Source of the DNA: Streptomyces griseus
GTDB taxonomy: Bacteria; Actinomycetota; Actinomycetes; Nanopelagicales; Nanopelagicaceae
Direction of reading: 5' to 3'
Length of the DNA: 37,009 nucleotides
Assembly: GCA_945884695.1 (NCBI GenBank)
Contig: CAMCYO010000011.1
Location: forward strand, 1 to 37,009
The position numbers and the translations under genes were made by a program. The notes under the pieces were generated by a model. It was given only the letters and a program-made list of their open reading frames with translations. It was not told the DNA's origin and made no database searches. Positions 1 to 11,177 of the stretch are shown in pieces (position 1 is the first letter of the stretch; every line of letters starts with the position of its first letter).

Positions 1-1
1 G

Positions 2-40
2 AAGAAATTAGAAGCATTAATAAAAGAACAGTTGTTATAA
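2..40 (+). CDS. C-terminal tail of an unidentified protein (cut by window edge)
   Basis: An open frame entering from the left edge encodes a short amphipathic tail ending KEQLL before TAA at 38-40. Another frame stays open to a TGA at 58-60, so the reading frame is not certain. The Lys/Glu/Leu composition looks like a normal protein C-terminus, but nothing in 12 residues identifies a family. Confidence 0.3.
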   Translation, partial: KKLEALIKEQLL

Positions 41-150
41 ATTTACGTCTCACAACTTGAGGGTATGAGGTGTGGGAGATAAGAGCAATACCTTTTTAAT
101 AGGCTGTTCGCTTAGCGATTAGGCATTTGCCACTATTCACACACAGATAG

Positions 151-223
151 TGCCCCGAGTGGGGGTCGAACCCACACTGGGAGGATTTTAAGTCCTCTGC
201 CTCTGCCATTGGGCTATCGGGGC
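151..223 (-). tRNA. tRNA with anticodon UAA (reads UUA, Leu), short variable loop
   Basis: A complete 73-nt cloverleaf folds on the minus strand. It has a perfect 7-bp acceptor stem (GCCCCGA with TCGGGGC), a D arm with the GG pair, a 5-bp anticodon stem (GAGGA/TCCTC) with loop CTTAAAA, and a T stem GTGGG/CCCAC with loop TTCGACC. The discriminator is A, as LeuRS expects; CCA is not encoded. The anticodon TAA lies at 188-190. The variable region is only 5 nt (CCAGT), whereas bacterial tRNA-Leu are normally class II with a long variable arm. The fold and anticodon are seen directly; the amino acid identity is inferred from the anticodon. Confidence 0.88.
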
Positions 224-232
224 CACGTGAAG

Positions 233-259
233 AGCATAGGTTACACGCTAATGTGTCAG
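233..259 (-). promoter_or_regulatory. Putative promoter of the tRNA(UAA) gene
   Basis: On the minus strand a CTGACA box (254-259) is followed, after a 15-nt spacer, by TATGCT (233-238), which fits the actinobacterial TAnnnT -10 pattern. The -10 box ends 9 nt before the mature tRNA 5' end, a normal distance for a tRNA gene. The spacer is short, so this is a weak call. Confidence 0.33.
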
Positions 260-344
260 TAATTTCTCGTTTGTAATGAGGGCCGGCGGTAGCTTGATTT
301 CCAATTGGTATCCATTCTTCATTGGCACGAATGTAAATGTCTTT

Positions 345-1259
345 CTAGGAGGAGGCAAGAGACCAGGCAATTCCATCGAGAATATCTGTCTCACATGCAA
401 CAAACTCTTTTGCGCCCGTTGCAATCATTACTTGGGATAAGACCAAAGATCCTGCAGTAATCACATCAACTCTGCCGGGGTGCATATATCCCAATTTGGC
501 ACGTTGATCTTTTGTCATCTCTAAAAACATCTGTGAGATTTCATGTACTTTTTCTACAGACACCCTCGACAAATGAATTGCGTGGCGATTATAAGTCTCT
601 AAACCTAGTGATGCGGCTGCCACGGTAGTCGCCGTACCAGCGACTGCAACTAAAGTTTTGGCTTTCGTTAGTGGAACGCTTTGTCCAGCTAAGGCAATAG
701 CTTCTTGGATATCGATGGTTGCTGATGCAATTTCTAGTTGATTTGGGGGGTCTGATTTAAAATGACGCTCTGACATCCGCACGCAACCAATATTTACACT
801 TTTTGCACTTTCAACATGTGCTCCACCAAATACAAACTCGGTAGATCCTCCCCCGATATCAACGACAAGAAATGGTCCACCGCTTGATGGCAATTCCTTT
901 GTAGCGCCTTGAAAGGAGAGTGTCGCTTCCTCGTCTCCAGAAATAACTTCTGGATAAAGTCCTAAGCGTTCATATACACCGTTAAGAAATAAGTCTCGAT
1001 TCGTTGCATCCCTCGACGCGCTCGTTGCGCAAAAGCGAAACTTTTCAACACCTCTGCGCGCAATTTCACCCGCAAACTGATCAACTGCGCTGAGGGTGCG
1101 CAAAATCGCATCTGGATGGAATTGCCCGGTTTCATCAACACCTTGCCCAAGTCGAACAATTTCCATTGTCCGATAAATCTCGCGAAAATTACTTCCATCA
1201 ATATCGGCAATAAGAAGACGGATTGAATTAGTTCCGCAATCTATCCCAGCAACGCGCAT
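345..1259 (-). CDS. ppx: Ppx/GppA-family phosphatase (exopolyphosphatase)
   Basis: 304 aa. Enzymes of this ASKHA-fold family release phosphate from polyphosphate or hydrolyse pppGpp in the cytoplasm. The N-terminus shows the phosphate-1 motif (GIDCGTNSIRLLIADI), with VVDIGGGSTEF near residue 130 and an AVAGTATTVAA adenosine-like motif near residue 205. The protein is short compared with E. coli Ppx (about 510 aa): it has only the catalytic two-lobed core and no C-terminal HD-like domains, as in the short actinobacterial Ppx paralogues such as Rv1026. Its ATG shares one base with the DUF501 stop codon (TAATG), so it is translationally coupled as the last gene of the mfd-eno operon. Whether polyphosphate or pppGpp is the substrate cannot be told from sequence. 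Confidence 0.93.
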   Translation of the reverse strand: MRVAGIDCGTNSIRLLIADIDGSNFREIYRTMEIVRLGQGVDETGQFHPDAILRTLSAVDQFAGEIARRGVEKFRFCATSASRDATNRDLFLNGVYERLGLYPEVISGDEEATLSFQGATKELPSSGGPFLVVDIGGGSTEFVFGGAHVESAKSVNIGCVRMSERHFKSDPPNQLEIASATIDIQEAIALAGQSVPLTKAKTLVAVAGTATTVAAASLGLETYNRHAIHLSRVSVEKVHEISQMFLEMTKDQRAKLGYMHPGRVDVITAGSLVLSQVMIATGAKEFVACETDILDGIAWSLASS

Positions 1260-1777
1260 TATTTTTCTCTCTGGGCTGTGTTATCACTGCAGGGCTGATC
1301 ACTCCACCACTTAGGAAGCTGTGCTAGCGCTTCATCACCAAGAGGATTCACATCTTTTCCAGCGCTGAGTGAATGTGCAACTAACGAATGTAAACACTTC
1401 ACTCGATCGGGCATACCTCCTGCAGAGATTTCTCCTAGTTCTGGTACATCAATTCCTAAAGCGCTCCGAGCTGCAATGTAGTCATCATGCGCTGCGTGGT
1501 ATTGCCCAGCTAAATGCGCATCTGTGACAAGTCGTTGGTTCATGGTGTTCATAAGGCCACTGGATTCAAGAGTTGAAATCGCACCAGTTAAACGTGGGCA
1601 AGTGGCGTAATAGAAAGTCGGAAAGGGAGTGCCATCGGCTAATCGTGGTTCTGTTTCGACAACTGCTGGTTGGCCACAAGGACAGCGATAAGCAATTGCA
1701 TGGACATCTCTAGGGGCTCGGCCTAACTGAATTTCAATTGCTTCGAGGTCAGATTGCGTTGCTTTTTCCGAGCTCAC
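1259..1777 (-). CDS. DUF501 family protein
   Basis: 172 aa with the chosen start. It matches the actinobacterial DUF501 family: an IEIQLGRAPRDVHAIAYRC segment near the N-terminus, then a CGQPAVVETEPRL...GTPFPTFYYATCPRL core with conserved Cys residues. The function is unknown. An upstream in-frame start would give 187 aa, but it lies well inside ftsB. The GTG at 1777-1775 makes a 4-nt GTGA overlap with the ftsB stop, the same coupling used elsewhere in this operon, and leaves the length close to family members such as Rv1025 (about 155 aa). It lies between ftsB and ppx, a conserved actinobacterial position. The Cys pattern could hint at metal binding, but that is speculation. Confidence 0.85.
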   Translation of the reverse strand: MSSEKATQSDLEAIEIQLGRAPRDVHAIAYRCPCGQPAVVETEPRLADGTPFPTFYYATCPRLTGAISTLESSGLMNTMNQRLVTDAHLAGQYHAAHDDYIAARSALGIDVPELGEISAGGMPDRVKCLHSLVAHSLSAGKDVNPLGDEALAQLPKWWSDQPCSDNTAQREK

Positions 1778-2223
1778 GAATTTTGCACTTCGGTAATTGA
1801 TGAAATAACTCTGTTGTACCAAGGAAGGCCACTTGGTAAATCTTTAGACACCGCTGTTTCTGGTGCACTTTCTGTGCCTTGAGCTGAATCAGTGACGATG
1901 TACTGACGCTCTCCGGGCATAATGAAATGCAATCTTTCGCGCGCTTGAGATTTAATGTATGCAGGATCTCGCCAACGTTCTAATTCGCGCCTTGCATCTG
2001 CTAGTGCAACATCTCCTGCGTGAAGTTGCGCCTTGACTGCGCTGATCTGTGCTCTTTGGGCAAAGTAGCGCTGAGTTGGTGGAGCAAGGGTGAAAGCAAG
2101 AATGAATAAAATAATGCCAAGTGTGAGAATGCGACCGGAGCCCGCACCTCGCGAATTATTACGAGCGCGCGAGTATCGAGATTGACGAGGGCCTCGAGAA
2201 TATGGGGATCGGCGCGCTACCAA
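1774..2223 (-). CDS. FtsB/DivIC-family septum formation initiator
   Basis: 149 aa, a single-pass membrane division protein. Residues 1-30 are a basic, disordered cytoplasmic tail (many Arg/Ser). Residues about 31-50 form one membrane helix (ILTLGIILFILAFTLAPP). A coiled-coil stretch follows (about residues 54-85), then the family signature WRDPAYIKSQARERLHFIMPGE. FtsB/DivIC proteins bridge FtsL and FtsQ/DivIB in the divisome. The start is TTG at 2223-2221, preceded by AAAGGA that overlaps the eno stop codon, with 6 nt between them. It lies 3 nt downstream of eno, in the same position as Rv1024 in mycobacteria. Confidence 0.9.
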   Translation of the reverse strand: MVARRSPYSRGPRQSRYSRARNNSRGAGSGRILTLGIILFILAFTLAPPTQRYFAQRAQISAVKAQLHAGDVALADARRELERWRDPAYIKSQARERLHFIMPGERQYIVTDSAQGTESAPETAVSKDLPSGLPWYNRVISSITEVQNS

Positions 2224-2226
2224 GAC

Positions 2227-4210
<1,984 letters not shown>

Positions 4211-4214
<4 letters not shown>

Positions 4215-4819
4215 GGTGTTGCAGCTGGACTTACTGCTGAACTTGCAGAGTCAACTGCGACAATGTCGGCCACCGCATAATCCCAAACTCCGTAGCGTGG
4301 ATTTATATCAATTTTGGAACTCCGTGCTTTTGCGGCCACTAACTTTTGAATTTCGTCGTTAACGCTGCCGGCAGGTACGCCTGCAGCCTGCGCCGCTTGC
4401 CCAACCTTGTCCGAAAGAATAAGAAGTTCAAGATATGCATCTAAATTAATAGATGCAATATTTGCACTTGCAAGTGCTTTTGGTAATCCTTCTTCTCCAC
4501 CGACTTGGTTCACGATGCTGGCACGACGAGCATCAATTTCAGCCTTGGTAACCTTTATTTTTGCTTCATCCGCTATCTGGCGAAATAGAGCAGAAATTAA
4601 ATGGAATCGAAGTTGTCCTCGAGTGAGATCTTCACCTGTCTGTAATTGCATACCTGCCTGGTCAATGCCAACACGCTCTGCCAAAATAGTATCGATACTT
4701 GATTGCAGTTCTGCTTGTGTAATTTTCTTAGATCCAACGGTGGCTGCAACGTTTACATGAGAGCATCCTGTAAGAATTAATGCGCTTGCAATAGTTAGCG
4801 CTACTAGTGCTTTCTTCAC
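4211..4819 (-). CDS. SurA N-terminal-domain lipoprotein (LpqU-position chaperone-like)
   Basis: 202 aa. It is secreted and lipid-anchored: the N-terminus has two Lys, a hydrophobic core and the lipobox LTGC, so Cys19 should be acylated. The rest resembles the SurA_N fold of trigger-factor or parvulin chaperones (VGSKKITQAELQSSIDTI...). No PPIase domain is present. The start is GTG (4819-4817), giving a 4-nt GTGA overlap with the mfd stop. A similar lipoprotein sits between mfd and mazG/eno in other actinobacteria. The likely role is extracytoplasmic folding or assembly, but the client is unknown. Confidence 0.82.
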
Positions 4820-7800
4820 TTCGTGCTCTCTTTCATTGGCGCAATAGGAATTGTTAAATTATGAATAGCCTCAGTTGCCCAGGGCAGAAGAGAAGTATCC
4901 CCTATCAAAGCCCCTGGTGATGACGGCGCCCATGTTTTCGCGCTTGGAAGGGCGACTAAAACTGAATTTGTCGTGGATTTATATATGGAGCCTGGATAAA
5001 TACGGTTCAGTTTGAGTTGGAGTGACTCAGGTAACTTAATTGGACTCAATCGCAAATACTTGCCCTGTAAAACCACTTCCGTAAGTTTGACAGCCTTAGC
5101 GGTAGCGCGAAGACGCGCTACTCCAAGTAAATTCTCGGCCTCAACTGGCAGGTCTCCAAATCGATCAACAATTTCACTATAAATTTCGTCAACTACTGCA
5201 TCGGTGGTGACATCTGCCAAGCGCCTATAAAGATCTAATCGTAGGCGCTCTCCTGGAACAAACTCAGGGGCAAGGTGAGCATTTATTGGAAGCTCTATTT
5301 TGCACTCACGATGCTTCTCTTCACTTTCGATAATGCCACTCTTGTAATCCTGTACAGCTTCTCCGACCATTCGCATATACAGATCAAAACCAACATCTGC
5401 AATATGTCCAGACTGTTCGCCACCAAGGAGATTTCCTGCTCCTCGAATTTCCAAATCTTTGAGTGCAACTCTCATACCTGCACCAAGTTCGGTATTAGCT
5501 GCAATTGTTGTTAATCGATCATGGGCCAACTCTGTAAGTGGCTGGTCGGCAGGGTAAAGAAAATATGCATACGCACGCTCTCGCCCGCGTCCTACTCGGC
5601 CTCTTAGTTGATGCAGTTGCGAAAGTCCGAACAAGTCAGCGCGTTCGACAATGAGTGTATTTGCATTTGCAATATCTAGACCACTTTCAACTATGGTCGT
5701 GCAGACCAACACGTCAAAATCGCGATTCCAAAATCCTAAAATAACATCCTCTAAAAGATGTTCTCCCATTTGGCCGTGTGCGACTCTAATTCTTGCTTCA
5801 GGAATTAGAGTTTGAAGGTGAGAAGCCACTCGATCAATTGACTCGACACGATTGTGTACATAAAAAACTTGGCCATCTCGTAACATCTCTCTACGAATTG
5901 CGGCAATAATTTGTGCTTCTTCACTTGGGCCTACATAAGTCAAAATTGGATGTCGCTCTTCAGGTGGTGTTGTAATCGTGGACATCTCTCTAATCCCGGT
6001 AACAGCCATCTCTAGAGTTCGCGGAATCGGAGTTGCTGACATCGCTAATACATCAACAGTTGTCCTTAATTTCTTCAAGGACTCCTTTTGTTCAACCCCA
6101 AATCTTTGCTCTTCATCAACAATAACAAGTCCGAGATCTCTAAAATTGACATCGGATGAGAGCAAGCGATGAGTGCCGATAATGACGTCAACGCTTCCGG
6201 ATGCCAGTTCGCTGATTATTTCTCTGCTCTCTTTTGCTGAATTAAATCGTGACAGCCCTGCGACCTTTACAGGAAAGCCGGAATATCGCTCGTTAAACGT
6301 TACTGAATGTTGCTGAACTAGAAGAGTGGTTGGAACTAAAACTGCCACTTGTTTGCCATCTTGTACTGCTTTGAAGGCTGCCCTAATTGCAATCTCAGTT
6401 TTTCCATAACCTACATCTCCACAAATAATTCGATCCATCGGGAATGGTTTTTCCATATCTGCTTTAACTTCATTGATTGTTGATAATTGATCCGTTGTTT
6501 CAACGTATGAGAAAGCATCTTCTAGCTCTCTTTGCCACGGTGTGTCAGGAGAGAATGCAAATCCGGGTGCGCTCGTGCGAGCTGCATAAAGTCGAATGAG
6601 TTCTCCAGCAATTTGACGCACAGCTTTACGAGCGCGACCTTTGGCTTTTTGCCATTCGCCGCTTCCGATTCTGTGAATAGTTGGAGATTCACCTCCAACA
6701 TATTTACTCACTTGTTCTAGTGAATCAGTTGGAACAAATATGCGATCTCCGGGTTGTCCCCGTTTGGCTGATGCGTACTCAATGACCAAATATTCTCGTG
6801 TAACTGATCCTGTCGTGCGATGAACCATCTCTATATATCGGCCTATGCCATGTTGTTCGTGTACGACAAAATCACCAGCTTTAAGTTCTAGCGGATCAAC
6901 TGTCTGCTTTCTGCGAGAAGGTAAGCGATCGCCATCTTTGCTTCCACCTTTACTGCCAGAAAGGTCGCGTTCTGTAATGAGAGCCAACGAACATTCATTT
7001 GCAACAAATCCATGACCGATATTTGAGGTTGTAATGGTGAGGGTTCCTGGCACTGGTGGAGTCAGCAGCGTGGCACTCATCTGTACCGCAATATCTGCTC
7101 CGCGAAATACTTCTGCATAGCGTTGTGCCATGCCAGCTCCCAAGGCTGAAAAAACAATTGCATATCTCTGTGCAATGAGATCTGAAATTAGGTTAATCGC
7201 GCTCTCCGCATTTCCTCGCATGGGCTCTATGGGCAGGCAATCAGCAAAAAATGTATCTTCATCTAAATCACTTCCGAAGGGATTGAAATTCTGAAGTGAG
7301 AGATCTGCACCTGCAATCTCATCTTGTAATTCATCCCAAGAAAGGTATGTTTCATCGCCATCGTGTAATGGCGATTGTGCCCCAACGGACGCATTTGACC
7401 ATGAGGCCGCAAGGAACTCTTTATTTGTTGAAAGTAAATCTGTAGCACGTGAGCGAATTCGTTCGCTATCCAGAAAGATTATTTCAGTCGAAGGTAGCGC
7501 CCTTTGGATGATACTTTCTTGTGAATTTGTTAAGAGCGGAATAAGTGATTCCATTCCCTCAGTGACAATTCCTTGACTTATTCTGTCGAGAACTTCTTTT
7601 GCAGTAGGATACTTATCTATGAGCTCATAAGCCCGTGCTCTGACTGAATCTGTTAGCAAGAGTTCACGACAAGGATAAATTGGGAGTTTTCCTACAATAG
7701 GTTCGATCGTTCTTTGATCTGATACATCAAAATAACTAAACTCTTCGATTTCATCACCAAAAAAGTCAACTCTTACAGGATGAGCCGAGAGAGGTAAGAA

Positions 7801-8331
7801 GATATCTACGATTCCACCTCGGACTGCAAAATCTCCACGACGCTCTACTAAATCTGTTCGCGTGTATGACAGAGAGGCCAGGTGCTCAACTAAACCAGTG
7901 AGTGAAATTTCTTTCTTGGTTTCTAATTCAACAAGTGCATCTTTGGCTAAATCTGAAATGAAGCAATGTATTAGGCCTCGTGCAGGAGTTACGATTATTG
8001 GATTGCATGAGTTTGGAGTAGTTCTAAAGCGTTCTATTTCATAAAGAGTTTGAATTCTTTTTGCAATAGTGTCGCTACGTGGGCTTAAGCGTTCATGAGG
8101 AAGTGTTTCCCATGCCGGAAATTCGTACACACAATCGTGCAAAGTTCGAAGTTCGCTCACTAAATCCTCTGCGCTTCGGCTAGAAGCAGTTACAACAATC
8201 AGTGGGCGCTCTTTTGCACGGAGAGCGAGAGCGAAGGGATAGAGAGTTGAAGGTGCTACGAGAGTTCGTGAATGTGAAATTGCCTCCGCAAGGGGGCCAC
8301 TATGTGAGATTGTTGAAAGTAATCCGCGCAT
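4816..8331 (-). CDS. mfd: Transcription-repair coupling factor
   Basis: 1171 aa, full length. Mfd removes RNA polymerase stalled at DNA lesions and recruits UvrA. Seen in order: an N-terminal UvrB-like module with the degenerate EFPAWETLPHERLSPRSD region, the RNAP-interaction domain (FVVHEQHGIGRYIEM), a RecG-like translocase with Walker A (CGDVGYGKTEIA), DEEQ box (VIVDEEQRFGVEQKE), LAMSATPIPRTLEMA and motif VI (GRVGRGRERAYAYF), and the C-terminal TRCF D7 domain. It is the first gene of the seven-gene minus-strand operon ending at ppx and is divergent from ppc. Its ATG is at 8331-8329. Confidence 0.97.
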   Translation of the reverse strand: MRGLLSTISHSGPLAEAISHSRTLVAPSTLYPFALALRAKERPLIVVTASSRSAEDLVSELRTLHDCVYEFPAWETLPHERLSPRSDTIAKRIQTLYEIERFRTTPNSCNPIIVTPARGLIHCFISDLAKDALVELETKKEISLTGLVEHLASLSYTRTDLVERRGDFAVRGGIVDIFLPLSAHPVRVDFFGDEIEEFSYFDVSDQRTIEPIVGKLPIYPCRELLLTDSVRARAYELIDKYPTAKEVLDRISQGIVTEGMESLIPLLTNSQESIIQRALPSTEIIFLDSERIRSRATDLLSTNKEFLAASWSNASVGAQSPLHDGDETYLSWDELQDEIAGADLSLQNFNPFGSDLDEDTFFADCLPIEPMRGNAESAINLISDLIAQRYAIVFSALGAGMAQRYAEVFRGADIAVQMSATLLTPPVPGTLTITTSNIGHGFVANECSLALITERDLSGSKGGSKDGDRLPSRRKQTVDPLELKAGDFVVHEQHGIGRYIEMVHRTTGSVTREYLVIEYASAKRGQPGDRIFVPTDSLEQVSKYVGGESPTIHRIGSGEWQKAKGRARKAVRQIAGELIRLYAARTSAPGFAFSPDTPWQRELEDAFSYVETTDQLSTINEVKADMEKPFPMDRIICGDVGYGKTEIAIRAAFKAVQDGKQVAVLVPTTLLVQQHSVTFNERYSGFPVKVAGLSRFNSAKESREIISELASGSVDVIIGTHRLLSSDVNFRDLGLVIVDEEQRFGVEQKESLKKLRTTVDVLAMSATPIPRTLEMAVTGIREMSTITTPPEERHPILTYVGPSEEAQIIAAIRREMLRDGQVFYVHNRVESIDRVASHLQTLIPEARIRVAHGQMGEHLLEDVILGFWNRDFDVLVCTTIVESGLDIANANTLIVERADLFGLSQLHQLRGRVGRGRERAYAYFLYPADQPLTELAHDRLTTIAANTELGAGMRVALKDLEIRGAGNLLGGEQSGHIADVGFDLYMRMVGEAVQDYKSGIIESEEKHRECKIELPINAHLAPEFVPGERLRLDLYRRLADVTTDAVVDEIYSEIVDRFGDLPVEAENLLGVARLRATAKAVKLTEVVLQGKYLRLSPIKLPESLQLKLNRIYPGSIYKSTTNSVLVALPSAKTWAPSSPGALIGDTSLLPWATEAIHNLTIPIAPMKESTK

Positions 8332-8401
8332 GAAGTGCCCTACCTTTCACATTGAAATTCTTACATCTCGAAATTAGGTGGCAAATGCCAACTAGCACCC
8401 A

Positions 8402-8419
8402 CTCCCAAAATGGTGGGAG
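8402..8419 (+). other. Stem-loop in the ppc 5' leader
   Basis: A perfect 6-bp stem CTCCCA/TGGGAG closes a 6-nt loop just upstream of ppc. Its 3' arm contains the GGGAGG that would be the ribosome site for an alternative GTG start at 8430. No T-run follows, so it is not a terminator. It could mask that upstream start or be a protein-binding palindrome between mfd and ppc. Confidence 0.35.
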
Positions 8420-8468
8420 GGGCGCAATAGTGAGTCTAGAGCAGAAAAGACCTGAGAGGATTAGCCCC

Positions 8469-11174
8469 ATGTCTCCTCAAGGTGCACCTGCCGACGATGC
8501 GGAATTGCGAAGTGATGTGCGCAAGTTGGGCGATCTCCTTGGACAATCACTTGTACGTCAAGAAGGTGTTGAACTCCTAGAACTAGTTGAAGCGGTTCGA
8601 AGCGCAGTTCGCGAAGGTGGAGGTCAAGAACTTCTTGCCAACCTTGGGGTTGATGAAGAAGTACAACTAGTGAGAGCGTTTAGTGCATATTTTCACTTGG
8701 CAAATGTTGCTGAACAAGTTCATCGCTCCAGGATTATTGCCCAGTCGCGAAGTAAGAACGGATCGTGGATTTCGCAAGCGGTAGATAAAATAATTAGCGC
8801 ACAGGAAAAACCAACTGCTGGACATGAATTCTCTCAGAGCGATATCCAACGATGGCTTGAAAATTTTGCATTCCGCCCGGTATTTACCGCCCACCCCACT
8901 GAAGCAGCTCGTAGGTCTTTGCTTGGAAAACTTGGACGCGTTGCTTCATTATTGGACCAGAAGAATTCTCTGGAACAAGAGCGTCGATTGGGTGAAACCG
9001 TTGATTTGATCTGGCAGACAGATGAATTACGTCTAGGGCAACCCGAACCTCTAGATGAAGCAATGAACGCTCTCTATTACTTGGATGATCTCTTTCGTTC
9101 CACAGTTCCAGATGTTCTCGATGATTTTGCTCGCGAAGTAAGGCGACTCGGAGTTGAACTGACACCATCGAGCCGTCCACTCACTTTTGGAACGTGGATC
9201 GGGGGAGATCGTGACGGCAATCCCAATGTCACTGCAGAAGTCACTCGCCAAACATTAGTTCTGCAAGTTGGCCATGCCATTAGGGTGACGTTGGCTGCAA
9301 TGGATGAGATTCGGCAAACTCTCTCTATTTCAACTCGTATCGCTGGTGTTTCGCAAGAACTACTCGATTCAGTTGCACAAGACCTGAAGCAGATCCCTGA
9401 AATTGAAGCCCGTTTCAGACGCATAAATGCAGAAGAGCCCTACCGATTAAAAGCCACTGCAATTGTGCATCGGCTTAATCTCACTCGCGAAAGACACGCT
9501 GTCGCTGGCCCACATGTACCTCATCGCGATTACAAAGATAGCCACGAATTAATTGCTGACTTAACGCTGATGCGAGATTCATTGCTCCAACATAAAGGTG
9601 CCCTAATAGCTACGGGCATGCTAGAGCGCACTATCCGGACTGTGTCGGCATTTGGTTTAACTCACGCGACAATGGATATTCGAGAGCATGCAAAAGCACA
9701 TCATTTACTTTTGGAACAGGTTTTGAAAAATGGATACAAGGAACTTACCCCAAGCCAACGTTTTGCCCTTCTTTTGGATGAATTAAAGAGTCCAGTCCTT
9801 CATTCAGAATTTGCACTTGATGCCACAGCACGGAAAACTTTTGATACCTTTCTTGCAATAAATGATTTGATTGACCGATTTGGTCCTGAAGTTATAGAGA
9901 CATACATCATTTCGATGACAAAGGGACCCGATGACTTGTTAGCCGCCGTTGTTATAGCCAAAGAGGCCGGACTCATTAATTTCTCTGCGAAGAAAGCACT
10001 CATTGGTTTTGCCCCGCTTCTAGAAACTGTCGCAGAACTTCGCTCGGCAGATGTAATTCTCGATGCATTGCTCAGTCAACCAACATACCGCCAATTAGTA
10101 AGCCTTCGCGGAGATATTCAAGAAGTGATGTTAGGTTATTCCGATTCAAATAAGGATGCTGGTATTGCAACGAGCCAATGGGAAATTCACCGAGCACAAC
10201 GACGACTTCGCGATACTGCCAATAAGTACGGCGTGAAATTGCGTCTCTTCCATGGACGCGGTGGATCTGTTGGTCGCGGTGGTGGACCAACCTATGACGC
10301 GCTGATTGCTCTACCTTGGGGCTCCATTGATGGTCAAATAAAAATGACTGAACAAGGTGAAGTTATTAGCGATAAATATTCGCTACCTGCGCTAGCACGA
10401 GAAAATATCGAGCTCTCACTTGCGGCAGCACTTGAGGCAACAGTTCTCAATCGTGGGCCTCGCCAATCACCTGCAGATTTGGCCAAATGGGATGAGTGCA
10501 TGAGCCTTGTCAGTGAAAGTTCTTTTACTCGCTATCGCGCACTCGTTGATCATCCAGATTTGCCTGCTTATTTTTACTCATCGACCCCTGTTGAACAATT
10601 AGGCGAACTCTTTCTTGGCTCACGTCCTTCTATGAGACCAGATGAGGAAATTGGTCTAGAGAGTTTGAGAGCGATCCCTTGGGTATTTGGATGGACTCAG
10701 TCCCGACAAATTGTTCCTGGTTGGTTTGGAGTTGGAAGCGGGCTTAAGTCAGCGCGCGAGGCAGGCAAAGGTGATGTGTTGAGCAAGATGCTGAAAGAAT
10801 GGCATTTCTTCAGCACCTTTATTTCAAATGTAGAGATGACTGTGAAAAAAACTGATCTCGATACTGCCAGAAGGTATGTTTCTAGACTTGTTTCACCAGA
10901 TTTACATCACTTCTTAGATGAGATTACCGAAGAGTTTGAGCTGACTAAATTAGAGCTCTTGAAACTCACAGGAAAAAAGGAATTGCTCGGAGATCAACCA
11001 ATTCTGGCCCGAACTCTTCAAGTGCGCGATGCGTATTTAGCCCCATTACATTTACTACAAGTGAATTTACTGGAAAGAGTTCGTAGCGGAGATAAGGATG
11101 CAAATCCCCTACTACGACGCGCTTTACTGTTAACAATAAATGGCGTCGCAGCAGGGCTGCGTAATACTGGGTAA
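8469..11174 (+). CDS. ppc: Phosphoenolpyruvate carboxylase
   Basis: 901 aa. It carboxylates PEP to oxaloacetate (anaplerosis). Motifs: the catalytic His loop FTAHPTEAARRSL, GTWIGGDRDGNPNVT, the signature VMLGYSDSNKDAGIATSQWE, and the glycine-rich loop FHGRGGSVGRGGGPT. The C-terminus (NGVAAGLRNTG) is the family's normal end. The start chosen is ATG 8469, preceded by GAGAGGA at about 8 nt and giving an N-terminus as long as other actinobacterial enzymes. GTG 8430 behind GGGAGG is a real alternative (914 aa). The gene ends 3 nt from the convergent trpB-like gene with no visible terminator hairpin between them. Confidence 0.97.
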   Translation: MSPQGAPADDAELRSDVRKLGDLLGQSLVRQEGVELLELVEAVRSAVREGGGQELLANLGVDEEVQLVRAFSAYFHLANVAEQVHRSRIIAQSRSKNGSWISQAVDKIISAQEKPTAGHEFSQSDIQRWLENFAFRPVFTAHPTEAARRSLLGKLGRVASLLDQKNSLEQERRLGETVDLIWQTDELRLGQPEPLDEAMNALYYLDDLFRSTVPDVLDDFAREVRRLGVELTPSSRPLTFGTWIGGDRDGNPNVTAEVTRQTLVLQVGHAIRVTLAAMDEIRQTLSISTRIAGVSQELLDSVAQDLKQIPEIEARFRRINAEEPYRLKATAIVHRLNLTRERHAVAGPHVPHRDYKDSHELIADLTLMRDSLLQHKGALIATGMLERTIRTVSAFGLTHATMDIREHAKAHHLLLEQVLKNGYKELTPSQRFALLLDELKSPVLHSEFALDATARKTFDTFLAINDLIDRFGPEVIETYIISMTKGPDDLLAAVVIAKEAGLINFSAKKALIGFAPLLETVAELRSADVILDALLSQPTYRQLVSLRGDIQEVMLGYSDSNKDAGIATSQWEIHRAQRRLRDTANKYGVKLRLFHGRGGSVGRGGGPTYDALIALPWGSIDGQIKMTEQGEVISDKYSLPALARENIELSLAAALEATVLNRGPRQSPADLAKWDECMSLVSESSFTRYRALVDHPDLPAYFYSSTPVEQLGELFLGSRPSMRPDEEIGLESLRAIPWVFGWTQSRQIVPGWFGVGSGLKSAREAGKGDVLSKMLKEWHFFSTFISNVEMTVKKTDLDTARRYVSRLVSPDLHHFLDEITEEFELTKLELLKLTGKKELLGDQPILARTLQVRDAYLAPLHLLQVNLLERVRSGDKDANPLLRRALLLTINGVAAGLRNTG

Positions 11175-11177
11175 GCG

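Noticed and set aside
96-344. Minus-strand frame that stays open for over 80 codons directly after the ppx stop
   Set aside because: It has no start codon near its beginning and runs through the tRNA(UAA) gene; read-through or a separate gene is not supported.
9077-9424. Long antisense frames inside ppc and other large genes
   Set aside because: They are shadows of strongly conserved coding sequence, with Arg/Ser-rich composition and no ribosome sites.
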